Assembly: GCA_016463225.1 (NCBI GenBank)
Contig: JAEMRT010000002.1
Location: 1 to 64,000, forward strand
Reading direction: 5' to 3'
From: Sphingopyxis sp.
Lineage (GTDB): Bacteria > Pseudomonadota > Alphaproteobacteria > Sphingomonadales > Sphingomonadaceae
DNA length: 64,000 nucleotides
The position numbers were made by a program, and so were the translations under genes. The notes under the pieces are model-generated. The model searched no databases. It saw only the letters and a program-made list of their open reading frames with translations, and was not told where the DNA came from. Positions within the stretch are counted from its first letter, which is position 1. Each line of letters opens with the position of its first letter. Below are positions 17,721 to 26,996 of this stretch, in pieces.

Positions 17721-18875
17721 ATGCGCCCCGACGGCGATCAATTGGCGTTGCCTGACGGGCGCGATTGGACCGGCTGGCTGTTTGCGCTTTTGGCCGCGGT
17801 CGCCATTGGGCTCGTGCTCCATGCCAGTGATAGCGGCGCCGATCGCGCTCTGGCCGCACGCCCACACCCGGTCGCGCCGCCTGCAGACGTCGTACCCGAA
17901 GTGCTGCCGATGGAGTTCGCACCGGTTGCCGAAGATGACGCCCGCGCCGCCAATGCGGGGATCGCACTGATCACCAAGGGCTTCGTCGCCGCACGCCCCT
18001 TCATCTATGCCGGAAATGGCGATGCAAAGCTGCGCGCCCGCGACTGCCTCGCCGCCGCGATGATCTACGAAGCGGGCGACGACGCCAAGGGCCAGCAGGC
18101 GGTCGGCCAGGTCATCATCAACCGCGCCCGCCATCCGGCCTTCCCCAAATCGATCTGCGGCGTGGTCTTTCAGGGATCCGAGCGCACCACCGGCTGCCAG
18201 TTCACCTTCACTTGCGATGGCGCGCTCAATCGCCGCTATTCGGACGCGGCGTGGACCCGAGCGCGGGACATCGCGGACATGATGCTGTCCGGCGGTACCT
18301 ATCCGCCCGTCGGGCTCGCGACCCATTACCACACCGACTGGGTCCGCCCCTATTGGAGCGACAGCCTCGAAAAGATCGCGATCGTCGATACTCATCTGTT
18401 CTTCCGCTGGCCCGGCTATTGGGGATCACCGGGCGCGTTCCGCGGTGCCGTATCCGGGGGTGACGGGCCGATCGCAAAACTCGCCGCCATCTCGCCGCTG
18501 CACGCCATGGCGCTGGGCCTGCCGACCGAGCTGGCGACCGGCGTCGATGCCAATGCCGCGGTCGGCGAAGCGCGCGTCGTCGTCGGCGCGGGTGAAGCGA
18601 CAGGCCGCGACACCATCTACACCCAGCTCGACCGCCGCGCCGCGCCCGAGAGTTTCGTCACCACCGCGCTGCGGCTGTGCGGCGACAAACCCTATTGCAA
18701 GTTCATGGGCTGGACCAACCCGATGCTGAAACCCGACAGCGACGCGATGAGCGACACCCAGCGCGCCGCGATGACCTTTTCCTATCTGCGCGATGACAAG
18801 GCCGGGTTCGAAAAGGCGCTGTGGAATTGCAGCGAGTACAAGCGCGACGATGTGCGGCAGTGTATGAAGCGCTAG
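17721..18875 (+). CDS. SleB-type cell wall hydrolase, membrane anchored
   Basis: 384 residues. One N-terminal transmembrane helix (WTGWLFALLAAVAIGLVLHA, about residues 14-33) anchors a periplasmic domain of the SleB/CwlJ hydrolase_2 family. The family core is CLAAAMIYEAGDDAKGQQAV then GQVIINRARHPAFPKSICGV near residues 110-150, with the catalytic Glu in IYEAG, followed by TGCQFTFTCDG. SleB enzymes cleave peptidoglycan glycan strands; in non-sporulating alphaproteobacteria they probably act in wall remodelling. The C-terminal 150 residues are unassigned and contain paired cysteines. It lies 9 bases after cysK and is likely in the same transcript. Confidence 0.88.
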   Translation: MRPDGDQLALPDGRDWTGWLFALLAAVAIGLVLHASDSGADRALAARPHPVAPPADVVPEVLPMEFAPVAEDDARAANAGIALITKGFVAARPFIYAGNGDAKLRARDCLAAAMIYEAGDDAKGQQAVGQVIINRARHPAFPKSICGVVFQGSERTTGCQFTFTCDGALNRRYSDAAWTRARDIADMMLSGGTYPPVGLATHYHTDWVRPYWSDSLEKIAIVDTHLFFRWPGYWGSPGAFRGAVSGGDGPIAKLAAISPLHAMALGLPTELATGVDANAAVGEARVVVGAGEATGRDTIYTQLDRRAAPESFVTTALRLCGDKPYCKFMGWTNPMLKPDSDAMSDTQRAAMTFSYLRDDKAGFEKALWNCSEYKRDDVRQCMKR

Positions 18876-18885
18876 GCTGACCCGC

Positions 18886-19665
18886 CTACAAATTGGGTAG
18901 CCACAGGAACAGCCACGCCATCCCGATCCCCGCACCCATCAGCGTCGAGCAGATGAACAGCGTTGCGGCGACCGACCAACGGACCGCCGGGGTCTTGCTG
19001 CGCTGCGCCCAGCGGTACAATTCGAACAGCATGATCGGGACGATGAACTGGGCATAGTTGAGCCCGACCCCGGCTGGCCCGCCCAGATCCTCGCCCAGCC
19101 CGTCGGGGCCGAACAACAGCACCCACAGCATGATGAACACGCGCAGGAACCAGACCCCGCTCACCGCCAGGAACAGCCGGATCGCCCACGGCTGGTGCCG
19201 CGCAAAATCGCGCGCCATGGCAAAACGGGTAGCAAACCAGGCGCAGACCAGAATGACGACGCCATTGATCGACGTCGCATAGCCCGACCCGATCTCACCC
19301 CGACCCCATGCAACATAAAGGCCGCCGACGCTCATCACCACGGCGGAGAGCATGTACAGCCGCCCGTTCCAGCGGTGGAATCGCGGGTATTTCATGCGCA
19401 CCCTCGGGATGAGCTGGAGCAGGCCGCCAAAGGTGATCAGCGCCCCGAACAGTAGATGGAAAAACAACACGGCATTGCCCGGTCCGTCGCCCGGAATCAT
19501 GCCATCGGGCAGGACGTCATTGGCGGCGCGCCAATCGCCGGTCACGCTGGCGCGGCCATAGAAGATCAAAATATAGAGGGTGAACAGGCTTTGCCCGATA
19601 AAGGTCAGGACGAACCAGTAAATTGCCGCCGCCGAAAGTGGTCGCTGTCGAATGGTCTGAAACAT
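18886..19665 (-). CDS. DUF2306 family membrane protein
   Basis: Integral membrane protein of 259 residues with about seven hydrophobic helices. The segment FFHLLFGALITFGGLLQLIP followed by PRFHRWNGRLYML is the DUF2306 signature; the two conserved histidines (FFHLL and RFHRW) might bind metal or heme. The ATG at 19665 (MFQTIRQRP) is chosen because the longer open frame upstream to 19779 does not resemble the family. It converges on the SleB gene with 10 bases between stops. Function unknown. Confidence 0.82.
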   Translation of the reverse strand: MFQTIRQRPLSAAAIYWFVLTFIGQSLFTLYILIFYGRASVTGDWRAANDVLPDGMIPGDGPGNAVLFFHLLFGALITFGGLLQLIPRVRMKYPRFHRWNGRLYMLSAVVMSVGGLYVAWGRGEIGSGYATSINGVVILVCAWFATRFAMARDFARHQPWAIRLFLAVSGVWFLRVFIMLWVLLFGPDGLGEDLGGPAGVGLNYAQFIVPIMLFELYRWAQRSKTPAVRWSVAATLFICSTLMGAGIGMAWLFLWLPNL

Positions 19666-19817
19666 GATGGCGTGCTGTCCCGCTGTTTTTCCAGGCGGGG
19701 CCGCCAGCAAGAGAATTATCGGCCGCCCCGCAGGCAGCTGTGCTAGGTGAGTAACACACGGCGCACCATGACCGCGCATCCCAAAATATTGACCTCAGGT
19801 TGCATGAGACGACGGCT

Positions 19818-20855
19818 TCAGCCGTCGGCGCCGCCGTCGCGCGTCGTCACGCCCTTCAATGTCGCGCGCGGCGACGTGCCCGTCCACCGCTTGAACGCGC
19901 GCGTGAACGCGCTCGGCGCCGAATAGCCGAGCAGATAGGCGACTTCGTTGACCGACACCTTCCGCTCCTGAAAATAGCTCAGCGCCAGTCGGTGCCGCAA
20001 ATTGTCGAGCAGCTTTTCATAGCTGGTATTTTCGGCCTTCAACCGCCGGAAAATCGTCTGACGGCTGAAGCCCAGCTCATTCGCGACCGTCGCCAGATCA
20101 ATCGCGCCAGTGTGGAGGCGCGGCATGATCACCGCCTCGATCCGGTGCGCGAAGTCGTCGCTGCCCTGCAAATCCTTCAGCAACCGGTCGGCATGCGCGC
20201 TCAGGATGCCGAAGGTGAAGCGCGGCTGTTTCGCGACCCGATAGGTCAGCCACCGTTCGTCGAGCCGCATCGCGTTGCGACCCGCCGCAAACTTCACCGG
20301 CGCCTGAAAGACCGCTTCATACTCACGGGCATAGCGCGGCGCCGAATGGCTGACATGAACCTCAAGCACGAAAGGCGTATCGCCGAACACGCGCGTCCCG
20401 CACACCATGCGCGCGAAGGACATTTCGGTCAGTTCGATAAAGTCATTCGGGTCGGCGCGATGGTCGGTCAGCCAAAGCCCTTCCCCGTCGCGCTCCAGCG
20501 TGAACCGGTTCGGACCGTTCGATGCAACGTCGGTGATCAGGCGCGTGTAGCGATTGATCTGGCCAAAGGCGTCGATCATCGTTTCCGATGCGTGGGTGAT
20601 CAGCCCCAGCACCGAAATTTCCGACACGTCGATCGCTTCGGCATAATGCAGCGCAAACGCCGGATCGTTCGTGAGCCTCGCGCCCGTCTCGATCAGGCGC
20701 CGATACGCCGGCAACGACAGGCGCGCGTCGAAATTGCCCAGCATGCCCTCGGTAATGCCCGCAGCCGCCAGCAAAAGTTCGCGATCGACGCCTTGCCGGA
20801 CCGCAAAATTCGCCATGCCGCGGGCGTCGCCCACCGCGGCCGTCAGTCGTACCAT
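19818..20855 (-). CDS. AraC family transcriptional regulator (OruR-like)
   Basis: 345 residues. The N-terminal 200 residues match the 'arabinose-binding'-type domain of the OruR/ArgR-like AraC subgroup (LSLPAYRRLIETGARLTNDPAF). The C-terminal 100 residues contain two helix-turn-helix motifs: IDLATVANELGFSRQTIFRRL near residue 258 and VSNE-like VNEVAYLLGYSAPSAFTRAFKRWTG near 307. It lies 21 bases downstream of a zinc-type MDR gene on the same strand, so it probably controls that enzyme and is co-transcribed with it. The effector is unknown. Confidence 0.9.
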   Translation of the reverse strand: MVRLTAAVGDARGMANFAVRQGVDRELLLAAAGITEGMLGNFDARLSLPAYRRLIETGARLTNDPAFALHYAEAIDVSEISVLGLITHASETMIDAFGQINRYTRLITDVASNGPNRFTLERDGEGLWLTDHRADPNDFIELTEMSFARMVCGTRVFGDTPFVLEVHVSHSAPRYAREYEAVFQAPVKFAAGRNAMRLDERWLTYRVAKQPRFTFGILSAHADRLLKDLQGSDDFAHRIEAVIMPRLHTGAIDLATVANELGFSRQTIFRRLKAENTSYEKLLDNLRHRLALSYFQERKVSVNEVAYLLGYSAPSAFTRAFKRWTGTSPRATLKGVTTRDGGADG

Positions 20856-20876
20856 ATGCGCCTCGCCGAAAGCTCG

Positions 20877-22007
20877 TCAGGGTCGGATCAGATATTTCTC
20901 TCCGGTCCGCTTGGCGTTGTAGGCATTGGCGACGTCGAGCGATAGCGCTTCGGTGAGCGAGATTTCATGGCTGTAGTGGCTCTTGAACGTCGTCGTCAGC
21001 TCGTCGACGACGCGCTTCCGCAGCCGCAGATTGGTTTCCATTCCCGCCTTCTGCAGGAAGGGCGTCAGCAGGAAGCCCGACAAGGACCAAGTCAGCCCGA
21101 ACGCACGGTTGAGCACCGTCGGCCCCAGGTCGAGCGCGCCATAAATATAGACCTGCTTGAACGTGTCCGAACCATAACGGCTGTACGTCGTCATCCGCTT
21201 CACCGCGGCGACTTCCATCGCCGACAGGATCTGGCCCGACAGCTTGCCGCCGCCGATCGCGTCGAAGCCGATCGTCGCGCCCGTTGCGACGATTGCAGCG
21301 ACCAGCTGGTCGATGAAATCGTCGGCGCTGCTGTTGACGATGTGCGTCGCACCAATGCCTTTCAGGATTTCGACCTGCGCATCGCTGCGCACGATGTTGA
21401 CGAGCGGAATGCCATCCTTGGCGCAAATCTTGACGAGCATCTGGCCCAGGTTCGACGCCGCAGCGGTGTGGACGATCGCGCTATGCCCCTCGGCCTTCAT
21501 CGTTTCGGTGAAGGCAAGGCTGGTCAGCGGATTGACGAAGCACGACGCGCCGTCTTTCGGATCGGTACCGTCGGGCAAGACCATGCACATCTGCGCGGGC
21601 AGGCAGCGATATTCGGCATAGATTTCGCCCCCGATCAGCGCGACGGTCTTGCCGAGCAGCGCCTGCGCCTCGGGCGAATCGCCCGCCGCGACGACGGTAC
21701 CACAGCCTTCGTTGCCGATTGCCAAAGCTTCACCGATACGGCCGCCCATCGCGCGCATGCCGGCGGGGGGAATATCGGCAGTGATCACCGGCAGTCCGTC
21801 GCGGGTCGACGCGCGCGCGGTCGACATGTCGGCACCGCCGAACAACAAGCCCAGATCCGACGGATTGATCGGCGTGGCGAGGATCTTGACCAGCACCTCG
21901 TGCGACTTGGGCGTCGGCATCGGACGCCGTTCGAGCGAAACTTCGAGCTCGCCCTCGGGTTTCACGAGGGTCAGCATGGTCAGGTTGGTGTCAGGCAGGT
22001 CGGTCAT
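20877..22007 (-). CDS. zinc-binding-dehydrogenase family MDR oxidoreductase
   Basis: 376-residue MDR-superfamily enzyme. The N-terminal GroES-like domain (HEVLVKILATPINPSDLG) and the nucleotide-binding domain (HTAAASNLGQMLVKICAKDG, near residues 185-204, and GFDAIGGGKLSGQIL) are clear. The structural zinc-cysteine lobe is absent, pointing to a quinone/enoyl reductase type. The ATG at 22007 follows a GGGAGA ribosome site and gives MTDLPDTNLTML; the open frame upstream enters intergenic repeats. The AraC regulator gene follows after 21 bases. A substrate cannot be named. Confidence 0.85.
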   Translation of the reverse strand: MTDLPDTNLTMLTLVKPEGELEVSLERRPMPTPKSHEVLVKILATPINPSDLGLLFGGADMSTARASTRDGLPVITADIPPAGMRAMGGRIGEALAIGNEGCGTVVAAGDSPEAQALLGKTVALIGGEIYAEYRCLPAQMCMVLPDGTDPKDGASCFVNPLTSLAFTETMKAEGHSAIVHTAAASNLGQMLVKICAKDGIPLVNIVRSDAQVEILKGIGATHIVNSSADDFIDQLVAAIVATGATIGFDAIGGGKLSGQILSAMEVAAVKRMTTYSRYGSDTFKQVYIYGALDLGPTVLNRAFGLTWSLSGFLLTPFLQKAGMETNLRLRKRVVDELTTTFKSHYSHEISLTEALSLDVANAYNAKRTGEKYLIRP

Positions 22008-22081
22008 TGCGCGTCTCCCGTCGCTTTTCGGTTTCTCGATGCAACGGATTAGGGGGTGACGAAGCGGCTGGCAACTACGAA

Positions 22082-22251
22082 CCTTCCCCCTAGATGGGGG
22101 AAGGATACGCAGCCTTATCGCGAAGCGATTAGGCGAAGTTGGATGGGGGTGACGGTGCGTCATGGCACCGTCACCTCAGGCCGAGAGCGCACCCCCACCG
22201 CTGCGGCCAGCAAGCTGGCAAGTCTCGCTGCCTCCCCCATCAAGGGGGAGG
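22082..22251. repeat. cluster of three GC-rich palindromes in an intergenic region
   Basis: Three perfect inverted repeats lie in the 247-base gap between the MDR gene and cysQ. They are CCTTCCCCC/GGGGGAAGG at 22082-22104, GGTGACGGTG/CACCGTCACC at 22148-22175, and CCTCCCCC/GGGGGAGG at 22231-22251. Outer palindromes with a CCCC-TAGAT/ATCAA-GGGG core are a pattern I recognise as dispersed intergenic repeats of sphingomonads and other alphaproteobacteria. The whole 170-base unit is probably one such element. It could also end the MDR and cysQ-side transcripts. Confidence 0.6.
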
Positions 22252-22254
22252 TAT

Positions 22255-22995
22255 TCAATCCGGTGAATATTCCGCAGCCAACCGCAACGCGTCCGCCGCT
22301 AACTCCCGTCGGCAAATCAGCAAATCGGGCAAATAAGTATCCGCCGCATTATACCGGATCGCCGATCCATCGACGCGGCTGACATGCAGCCCCGCCGCCT
22401 GCGCCACCGCGACGGGCGCGCAATTGTCCCATTCATACTGACCGCCGGTGTGCAGATAGATGTCGGCCTCGCCGCGCACCACCGCCATCGCCTTGGCCCC
22501 CGCCGATCCCATCGCGAGCAGCTCGGCGCCGATCCGTTCGGCCACAAAAACGGCCTCGGCCGCGGGGCGTGTGCGGCTGACCAGCATTTTCAGGGGCTTG
22601 TTCGCGGGCTGCAGCGGCATCGGCGCACCCGATGTCAGCGTGATCCCCAGCCCCGGCAGCGCGACCGCGCCAACGGTCGCAACGCCATCGACCGCAAGCG
22701 CGACATGCACCGCCCAATCGTCGCGCCCCTCGCCATATTCGCGCGTGCCGTCGAGCGGATCGATGATCCACACCCGGTTGTACGCCAGCCGCGCGGCGCT
22801 GTCCTTTTCCTCTTCGGACAGGATCGCATCATCGGGGCGCGCTGCGCGCAATTCGCGGCACAGCATCGTGTTGGCGGCTTCGTCGCCCGCCTGCCCCAGC
22901 GCCTTGCCCTCGAGCCCCTCGGCCCGCAGCGCCAGCAGGATCACGCCCGCCGCCGTGGCGAGCCGTTCGGCCAGTTGCTCGTCGGTTTCCACCAT
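22255..22995 (-). CDS. cysQ: 3'(2'),5'-bisphosphate nucleotidase CysQ
   Basis: Inositol-monophosphatase-family enzyme of 246 residues that converts PAP (3'-phosphoadenosine 5'-phosphate) to AMP, preventing build-up of the sulfate-assimilation by-product. Metal-site motifs are SEEEKDS near residue 60, the signature DPLDGTREYGEGRDDWAVHV near 80-99, and the C-terminal WDNCAPVAVAQAAGL near 200. The ATG at 22995 lies one base after the cysNC stop; a TTG at 23004 would add MAD. The gene is the last of the cysD-cysNC-cysQ operon, which supports the assignment to PAP hydrolysis rather than inositol phosphate. Confidence 0.92.
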   Translation of the reverse strand: MVETDEQLAERLATAAGVILLALRAEGLEGKALGQAGDEAANTMLCRELRAARPDDAILSEEEKDSAARLAYNRVWIIDPLDGTREYGEGRDDWAVHVALAVDGVATVGAVALPGLGITLTSGAPMPLQPANKPLKMLVSRTRPAAEAVFVAERIGAELLAMGSAGAKAMAVVRGEADIYLHTGGQYEWDNCAPVAVAQAAGLHVSRVDGSAIRYNAADTYLPDLLICRRELAADALRLAAEYSPD

Positions 22996-22996
22996 G

Positions 22997-24898
22997 TCAG
23001 CCAAGCAGCCGGTCGATGATCAGGTCAGCCGCTTCCTCGGGCGACATCGCGGTGGTGTCGATGCGAATCTCGGGAGCCTCGGGCGCCTCATACGGGCTGT
23101 CGATGCCGGTGAAATTCTTGAGCTGCCCGGCGCGGGCCTTTTTATACAGGCCTTTCACATCGCGGCGCTCGGCTTCGGCCAGCGGCGTATCGATAAATAC
23201 CTCGATAAACTCGCCCTCGGGCAACATCGACCGCACCATGTCACGTTCGACGCGGAACGGCGAGATGAACGCCGTGATGACGATCAACCCGGCGTCGGTC
23301 ATCAGCTTCGCCACCTCGCCAACGCGGCGAATATTTTCGATCCGGTCGGCCTCGGTAAAGCCGAGGTCGCGGTTCAGCCCGTGGCGGACGTTGTCGCCGT
23401 CGAGCAGGAAGCTGTGCCGGTTCATCCGGTGCAGCTTCTTTTCGACCAGATTGGCGATCGTCGATTTGCCCGATCCCGACAGACCGGTGAACCACAGCAG
23501 CGCGGGGCGCTGGTTCTTCAGGTTGGCGCGCATGTCGCGATCGACATCGCTCGCTTGCCAATGGACATTCTGCGCGCGGCGCAGGCTGAAATGCAGCATC
23601 CCCGCCGCGACGGTCGCGTTGGTCAGCTTGTCGATCAGGATGAAGCCGCCCAGCGTGCGATTGTCGGCATAGGCCTCGAACACGATCGGCTTGTCGGTCG
23701 ACAGCTCGACCACCCCGATGCCGTTGAGTTCGAGCGTCTTGGCCGCCAGATGGTCGAGCGTATTGACGTTGATCTCATATTTCGGTTGCTGAATCGTCGC
23801 CGACACCGTCTGCGTCGCGAGCTTCAGCCAATAGGCGCGACCCGCAATCATCGCCTCATCGGCCATCCACACCAGCGTCGCCTCGAACTGGTCGGCCGCC
23901 TCGGGCGGCGCGTCGGCAGCCGCGATCACATCACCGCGCGAGCAGTCGACCTCGTCGGAAAGTGTCAGCGTCACCGACTGGCCGGCGACGGCTTCGTCAA
24001 GGTCGCCATCCAGCGTAACAATGCGGTCAACCGTCGTCGTTTTGCCGCTCGGCAGGATGCGCACCGCGTCACCCGGCCTGACCGACCCGCCCGCAATTTG
24101 CCCCGAAAAGCCCCTGAAATCAAGGTTCGGGCGATTAACCCATTGAACAGGAAGGCGAAAATCGGAATTTATGTCACGCTGCGCGGCAACTTCGACACCT
24201 TCCAGATGCTCGATCAGCGCCGGTCCCTTGAACCACGGCATATTGTCCGACAGCGCGGTGATATTGTCGCCCTTGAACCCCGAAATCGGGATCGCGGTGA
24301 AATGGGTGATGCCGATCTCGCTGGCAAAGGCACGATAGCTCAGCAGAATGCGCTCGAACACGGTCTTGTCATAACCGACAAGGTCCATCTTGTTCACCGC
24401 CAGCACGATATGCTTGATGCCGATCAGGTGCGCGAGGAAGCTGTGGCGGCGGGTCTGGGTGAGCACCCCCTTGCGCGCGTCGATCAGGATAACCGCAAGG
24501 TCGGCGGTCGAGGCGCCGGTAACCATGTTGCGCGTATATTGCTCGTGCCCCGGCGTGTCGGCGACGATGAACTTGCGCTTCTCGGTGGTGAAAAAGCGAT
24601 AGGCGACGTCGATCGTAATCCCCTGCTCGCGCTCGGCGGCAAGGCCGTCGACGAGCAAGGCGAAGTCGATCTCCTGCCCCTGCGTGCCGACGCGCTTGCT
24701 GTCGGCTTCGAGCGCGGCAAGCTGATCCTCAAAGATCATCTTGCTGTCGTAGAGCAGGCGCCCGATCAGCGTCGATTTGCCGTCGTCGACCGACCCGCAG
24801 GTGATGAAACGCAGCAGCGATTTCTGCTGATGCTGTGCCAGATAAGCGTCGATATCCTCGGCGATGAGCGCGTCGGTGATGTAAACAGGGTCGGTCAT
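22997..24898 (-). CDS. cysN: bifunctional sulfate adenylyltransferase GTPase subunit / APS kinase (CysNC fusion)
   Basis: 633 residues combining CysN and CysC. Residues 1-440 are a translation-factor GTPase: G1 GSVDDGKST (35-43), G3 [12 protein letters not shown]4 NKMD, followed by two beta-barrel domains. GTP hydrolysis drives APS formation by CysD. Residues about 455-633 are APS kinase: P-loop GLSGSGKST near 470-478 and [15 protein letters not shown] next to it, making PAPS from APS and ATP. The ATG at 24898 overlaps the cysD stop (TGATG). The fusion is known in many proteobacteria and channels APS to PAPS. The start 54 codons upstream would lie inside cysD and is rejected. Confidence 0.95.
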   Translation of the reverse strand: MTDPVYITDALIAEDIDAYLAQHQQKSLLRFITCGSVDDGKSTLIGRLLYDSKMIFEDQLAALEADSKRVGTQGQEIDFALLVDGLAAEREQGITIDVAYRFFTTEKRKFIVADTPGHEQYTRNMVTGASTADLAVILIDARKGVLTQTRRHSFLAHLIGIKHIVLAVNKMDLVGYDKTVFERILLSYRAFASEIGITHFTAIPISGFKGDNITALSDNMPWFKGPALIEHLEGVEVAAQRDINSDFRLPVQWVNRPNLDFRGFSGQIAGGSVRPGDAVRILPSGKTTTVDRIVTLDGDLDEAVAGQSVTLTLSDEVDCSRGDVIAAADAPPEAADQFEATLVWMADEAMIAGRAYWLKLATQTVSATIQQPKYEINVNTLDHLAAKTLELNGIGVVELSTDKPIVFEAYADNRTLGGFILIDKLTNATVAAGMLHFSLRRAQNVHWQASDVDRDMRANLKNQRPALLWFTGLSGSGKSTIANLVEKKLHRMNRHSFLLDGDNVRHGLNRDLGFTEADRIENIRRVGEVAKLMTDAGLIVITAFISPFRVERDMVRSMLPEGEFIEVFIDTPLAEAERRDVKGLYKKARAGQLKNFTGIDSPYEAPEAPEIRIDTTAMSPEEAADLIIDRLLG

Positions 24899-25827
24899 CA
24901 GAAATACCCCTCCTGCTTCTTCTTCTCCATGCTGGCGTCGCCGCCATCCTTGTCGATGATCCGCCCCTGCCGTTCGCTGGTGGTCGTCAGCAGCATTTCC
25001 TGAATGACCTCGGACAGCGTCTTCGCCTCGCTCTCGACCGCGCCTGTGAGCGGGTAACAACCGAGGGTACGGAAACGCACCGAGCGCTCAACCGGTGTCT
25101 CGCCGGGCAGCAATGGGAAGCGGTCGTCGTCAACCATCAGCAGCAAGCCGTCACGCTCGACCGTCGGACGCGGCGCGGCGAAATAGAGCGGGACGATCGG
25201 GATATTTTCGCGCGCAATATATTGCCAGATATCGAGCTCGGTCCAGTTCGAGATCGGGAACACGCGGATGCTCTCGCCCTTCGCCTTCCTGGCATTGTAG
25301 AGGTTCCACAGCTCGGGCCGCTGCTTCTTCGGATCCCAGCCGTGGGTCGCGGTGCGGAACGAAAAGATGCGCTCCTTGGCGCGGCTCTTTTCCTCGTCGC
25401 GGCGGGCGCCGCCAAAGGCGACGTCGAAGCCGTGGAGATCAAGCGCCTGCTTCAGTCCCTCGGTCTTCCACATGTCAGTATGCAGCGGGCCATGGTCGAA
25501 CGGGTTGATCCCGCGCTCCTTGGCTTCGGGGTTTTGATAGACGATGAGCTCCATCCCGCTTTCAGCGGCCATGCGGTCGCGCAGCTCGTACATCGCCCGG
25601 AACTTCCATGTCGTATCGACATGCAGCAGCGGGAACGGCGGCGACGACGGATAGAAGGCCTTGCGCGCGAGGTGCAGCATCACCGCGCTGTCCTTGCCGA
25701 CGCTATATAGCATCACCGGATTGACCGCGTCGGCCATCACTTCGCGCATGATATGGATGCTCTCGGCCTCGAGCCGGTCGAGATGCGTCAATTCCAACGA
25801 CCTTGTCTGTAGATCAGACGACAACAA
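24898..25827 (-). CDS. cysD: sulfate adenylyltransferase subunit 2
   Basis: PP-loop ATP-pyrophosphatase subunit of ATP sulfurylase, about 309 residues: ATP plus sulfate gives APS plus PPi, with CysN. The PP-loop is [14 protein letters not shown], and the family blocks [29 protein letters not shown] and [12 protein letters not shown] follow, with the usual C-terminus GYF. The start is unusual: no ATG exists near the expected N-terminus. A TTG at 25827 (or 25824) is chosen because GAGGAGG (25840-25834) lies 6-9 bases upstream; a TTG at 25860 would also be in frame. A rare start could limit expression. Confidence 0.92.
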   Translation of the reverse strand: MLSSDLQTRSLELTHLDRLEAESIHIMREVMADAVNPVMLYSVGKDSAVMLHLARKAFYPSSPPFPLLHVDTTWKFRAMYELRDRMAAESGMELIVYQNPEAKERGINPFDHGPLHTDMWKTEGLKQALDLHGFDVAFGGARRDEEKSRAKERIFSFRTATHGWDPKKQRPELWNLYNARKAKGESIRVFPISNWTELDIWQYIARENIPIVPLYFAAPRPTVERDGLLLMVDDDRFPLLPGETPVERSVRFRTLGCYPLTGAVESEAKTLSEVIQEMLLTTTSERQGRIIDKDGGDASMEKKKQEGYF

Positions 25828-25889
25828 AATACGCCTCCTCACACTTCCGCCGAGATGCAACGGAATAGGGTATTACCAATCCACCTATA

Positions 25890-25903
25890 CGTCCAAATGG
25901 ACG
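25890..25903. promoter_or_regulatory. palindrome in the lysR-cysD gap, candidate operator
   Basis: CGTCCA-AA-TGGACG is a perfect 6-bp-arm palindrome 63 bases upstream of the cysD TTG, in the 165-base gap after lysR. On the minus strand its right arm supplies TTGGAC, a plausible -35 box, with TAATAC 15 bases further as a possible -10. An operator overlapping a -35 box would be suited to repression. It is seen in the sequence; the role is inference. Confidence 0.35.
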
Positions 25904-25992
25904 AGCTAATGGGCGCCGCCGTAACGCCGCGCGGCGTGAGCAGGCAAACGTTATGGGCTTTCGACGCTGCAAGCCAGACTTGGGGAGCACGG

Positions 25993-26895
25993 TCATGCAG
26001 CGGCGTCGACCTTTACCCGTCGCCATTCGCTGGCCGCTGCGCCGATCGTTTCGATGGCGTGCGTCAGGCGCGGCTCGACCTCTGCCAGCGCACGCCACGC
26101 CGGATCGACGATCAACCCCAGTTCGCGTCGGAAATCATAGCCCGCGACCTTCAGCGGAACGATGCCGTCGATAGCCAGCGACACGGGCGCGGTCGTGATG
26201 CCAATCCCGGCGGCGACCATGCGAAGACAGCGCTCGTCGCTCTCGCTGCGCAAGGCAAAGCGCGGGCGAACGCCGTGGCGCGTGAAGAAGCGGCTCGTCG
26301 CATCGAGGAACTCGCATGAGCGGCGCGCGATCATCGTTTCGGCGGCGAGATCCTGAGTGTCGACCTCAATGCGCCCGGCGAGTGGATGGTCGGAAGCGAT
26401 GAACATCGCGAGCGGCTCTTCATAAAGCGGCAAGATATGGTCGCCGCGCTCGCCCGGACGGAGCGGCGCCAATGCCATGTTGATGCGTCCGCTGCCGAGC
26501 GCGGCGCGCAGTTCAGAATCACTGTTTTCGACAAGCTCGATAGCGAAGCTGGGCCGCAGCGCTGCGACGATTGCCTGCAAAAACTCCCCTGGCGCCGACC
26601 GGATCACCCCCAGCTTGAGTTCGGCCTGTTGCCGGTCGCCGTCGCGCCCGAAATCGTCGGCGACGCGAAATCCGCGCTCCAGATCGCGCGCGATTGGCAG
26701 GAAACGCCCGCCCGCTTCAGTAAGGCGGATCTGGCGGCGGTTGCGGATGAACAGCGGTGTGCCGACCAGCTTTTCCAGCTCGGCGATCCCGCTCGACAGC
26801 GCCGGCTGCGTCACCCGGATCCGCGCCGCCGCTTGGGTAAAACTGCCCGCATCGACGACGGCGAGAAACTGGCGGACATGGGCGCGCTTAATCAT
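25993..26895 (-). CDS. LysR family transcriptional regulator
   Basis: 300 residues. The N-terminal winged HTH is FLAVVDAGSFTQAAARIRVTQPALSSGIAELEKLVG (about residues 9-44), with the LysR mark GTPLFIRNRR just after. The substrate-binding domain runs from about residue 90 (KLGVIRSAPGEFLQ). It is upstream of cysD on the same strand and divergent from the isovaleryl-CoA dehydrogenase gene (101-base gap), so either could be its target. It is not close enough in sequence for me to call it CysB. The LTTR habit of controlling a divergent neighbour favours the leucine operon, while co-orientation favours the cys genes. Confidence 0.88.
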   Translation of the reverse strand: MIKRAHVRQFLAVVDAGSFTQAAARIRVTQPALSSGIAELEKLVGTPLFIRNRRQIRLTEAGGRFLPIARDLERGFRVADDFGRDGDRQQAELKLGVIRSAPGEFLQAIVAALRPSFAIELVENSDSELRAALGSGRINMALAPLRPGERGDHILPLYEEPLAMFIASDHPLAGRIEVDTQDLAAETMIARRSCEFLDATSRFFTRHGVRPRFALRSESDERCLRMVAAGIGITTAPVSLAIDGIVPLKVAGYDFRRELGLIVDPAWRALAEVEPRLTHAIETIGAAASEWRRVKVDAAA

Positions 26896-26996
26896 AGATT
26901 TTTCTTATGCCAAATCCCCTATCGTTTCAATTTCCATATGATCAATTTTTGGGGCAGTATCGCGCCTAGTCCAGCCCTCGATCGATAGGCCCATCC

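Noticed and set aside
22460-25003. 847-codon open frame antisense to cysQ and cysNC
   Set aside because: Same artefact; the minus-strand genes are unmistakable and form an operon.
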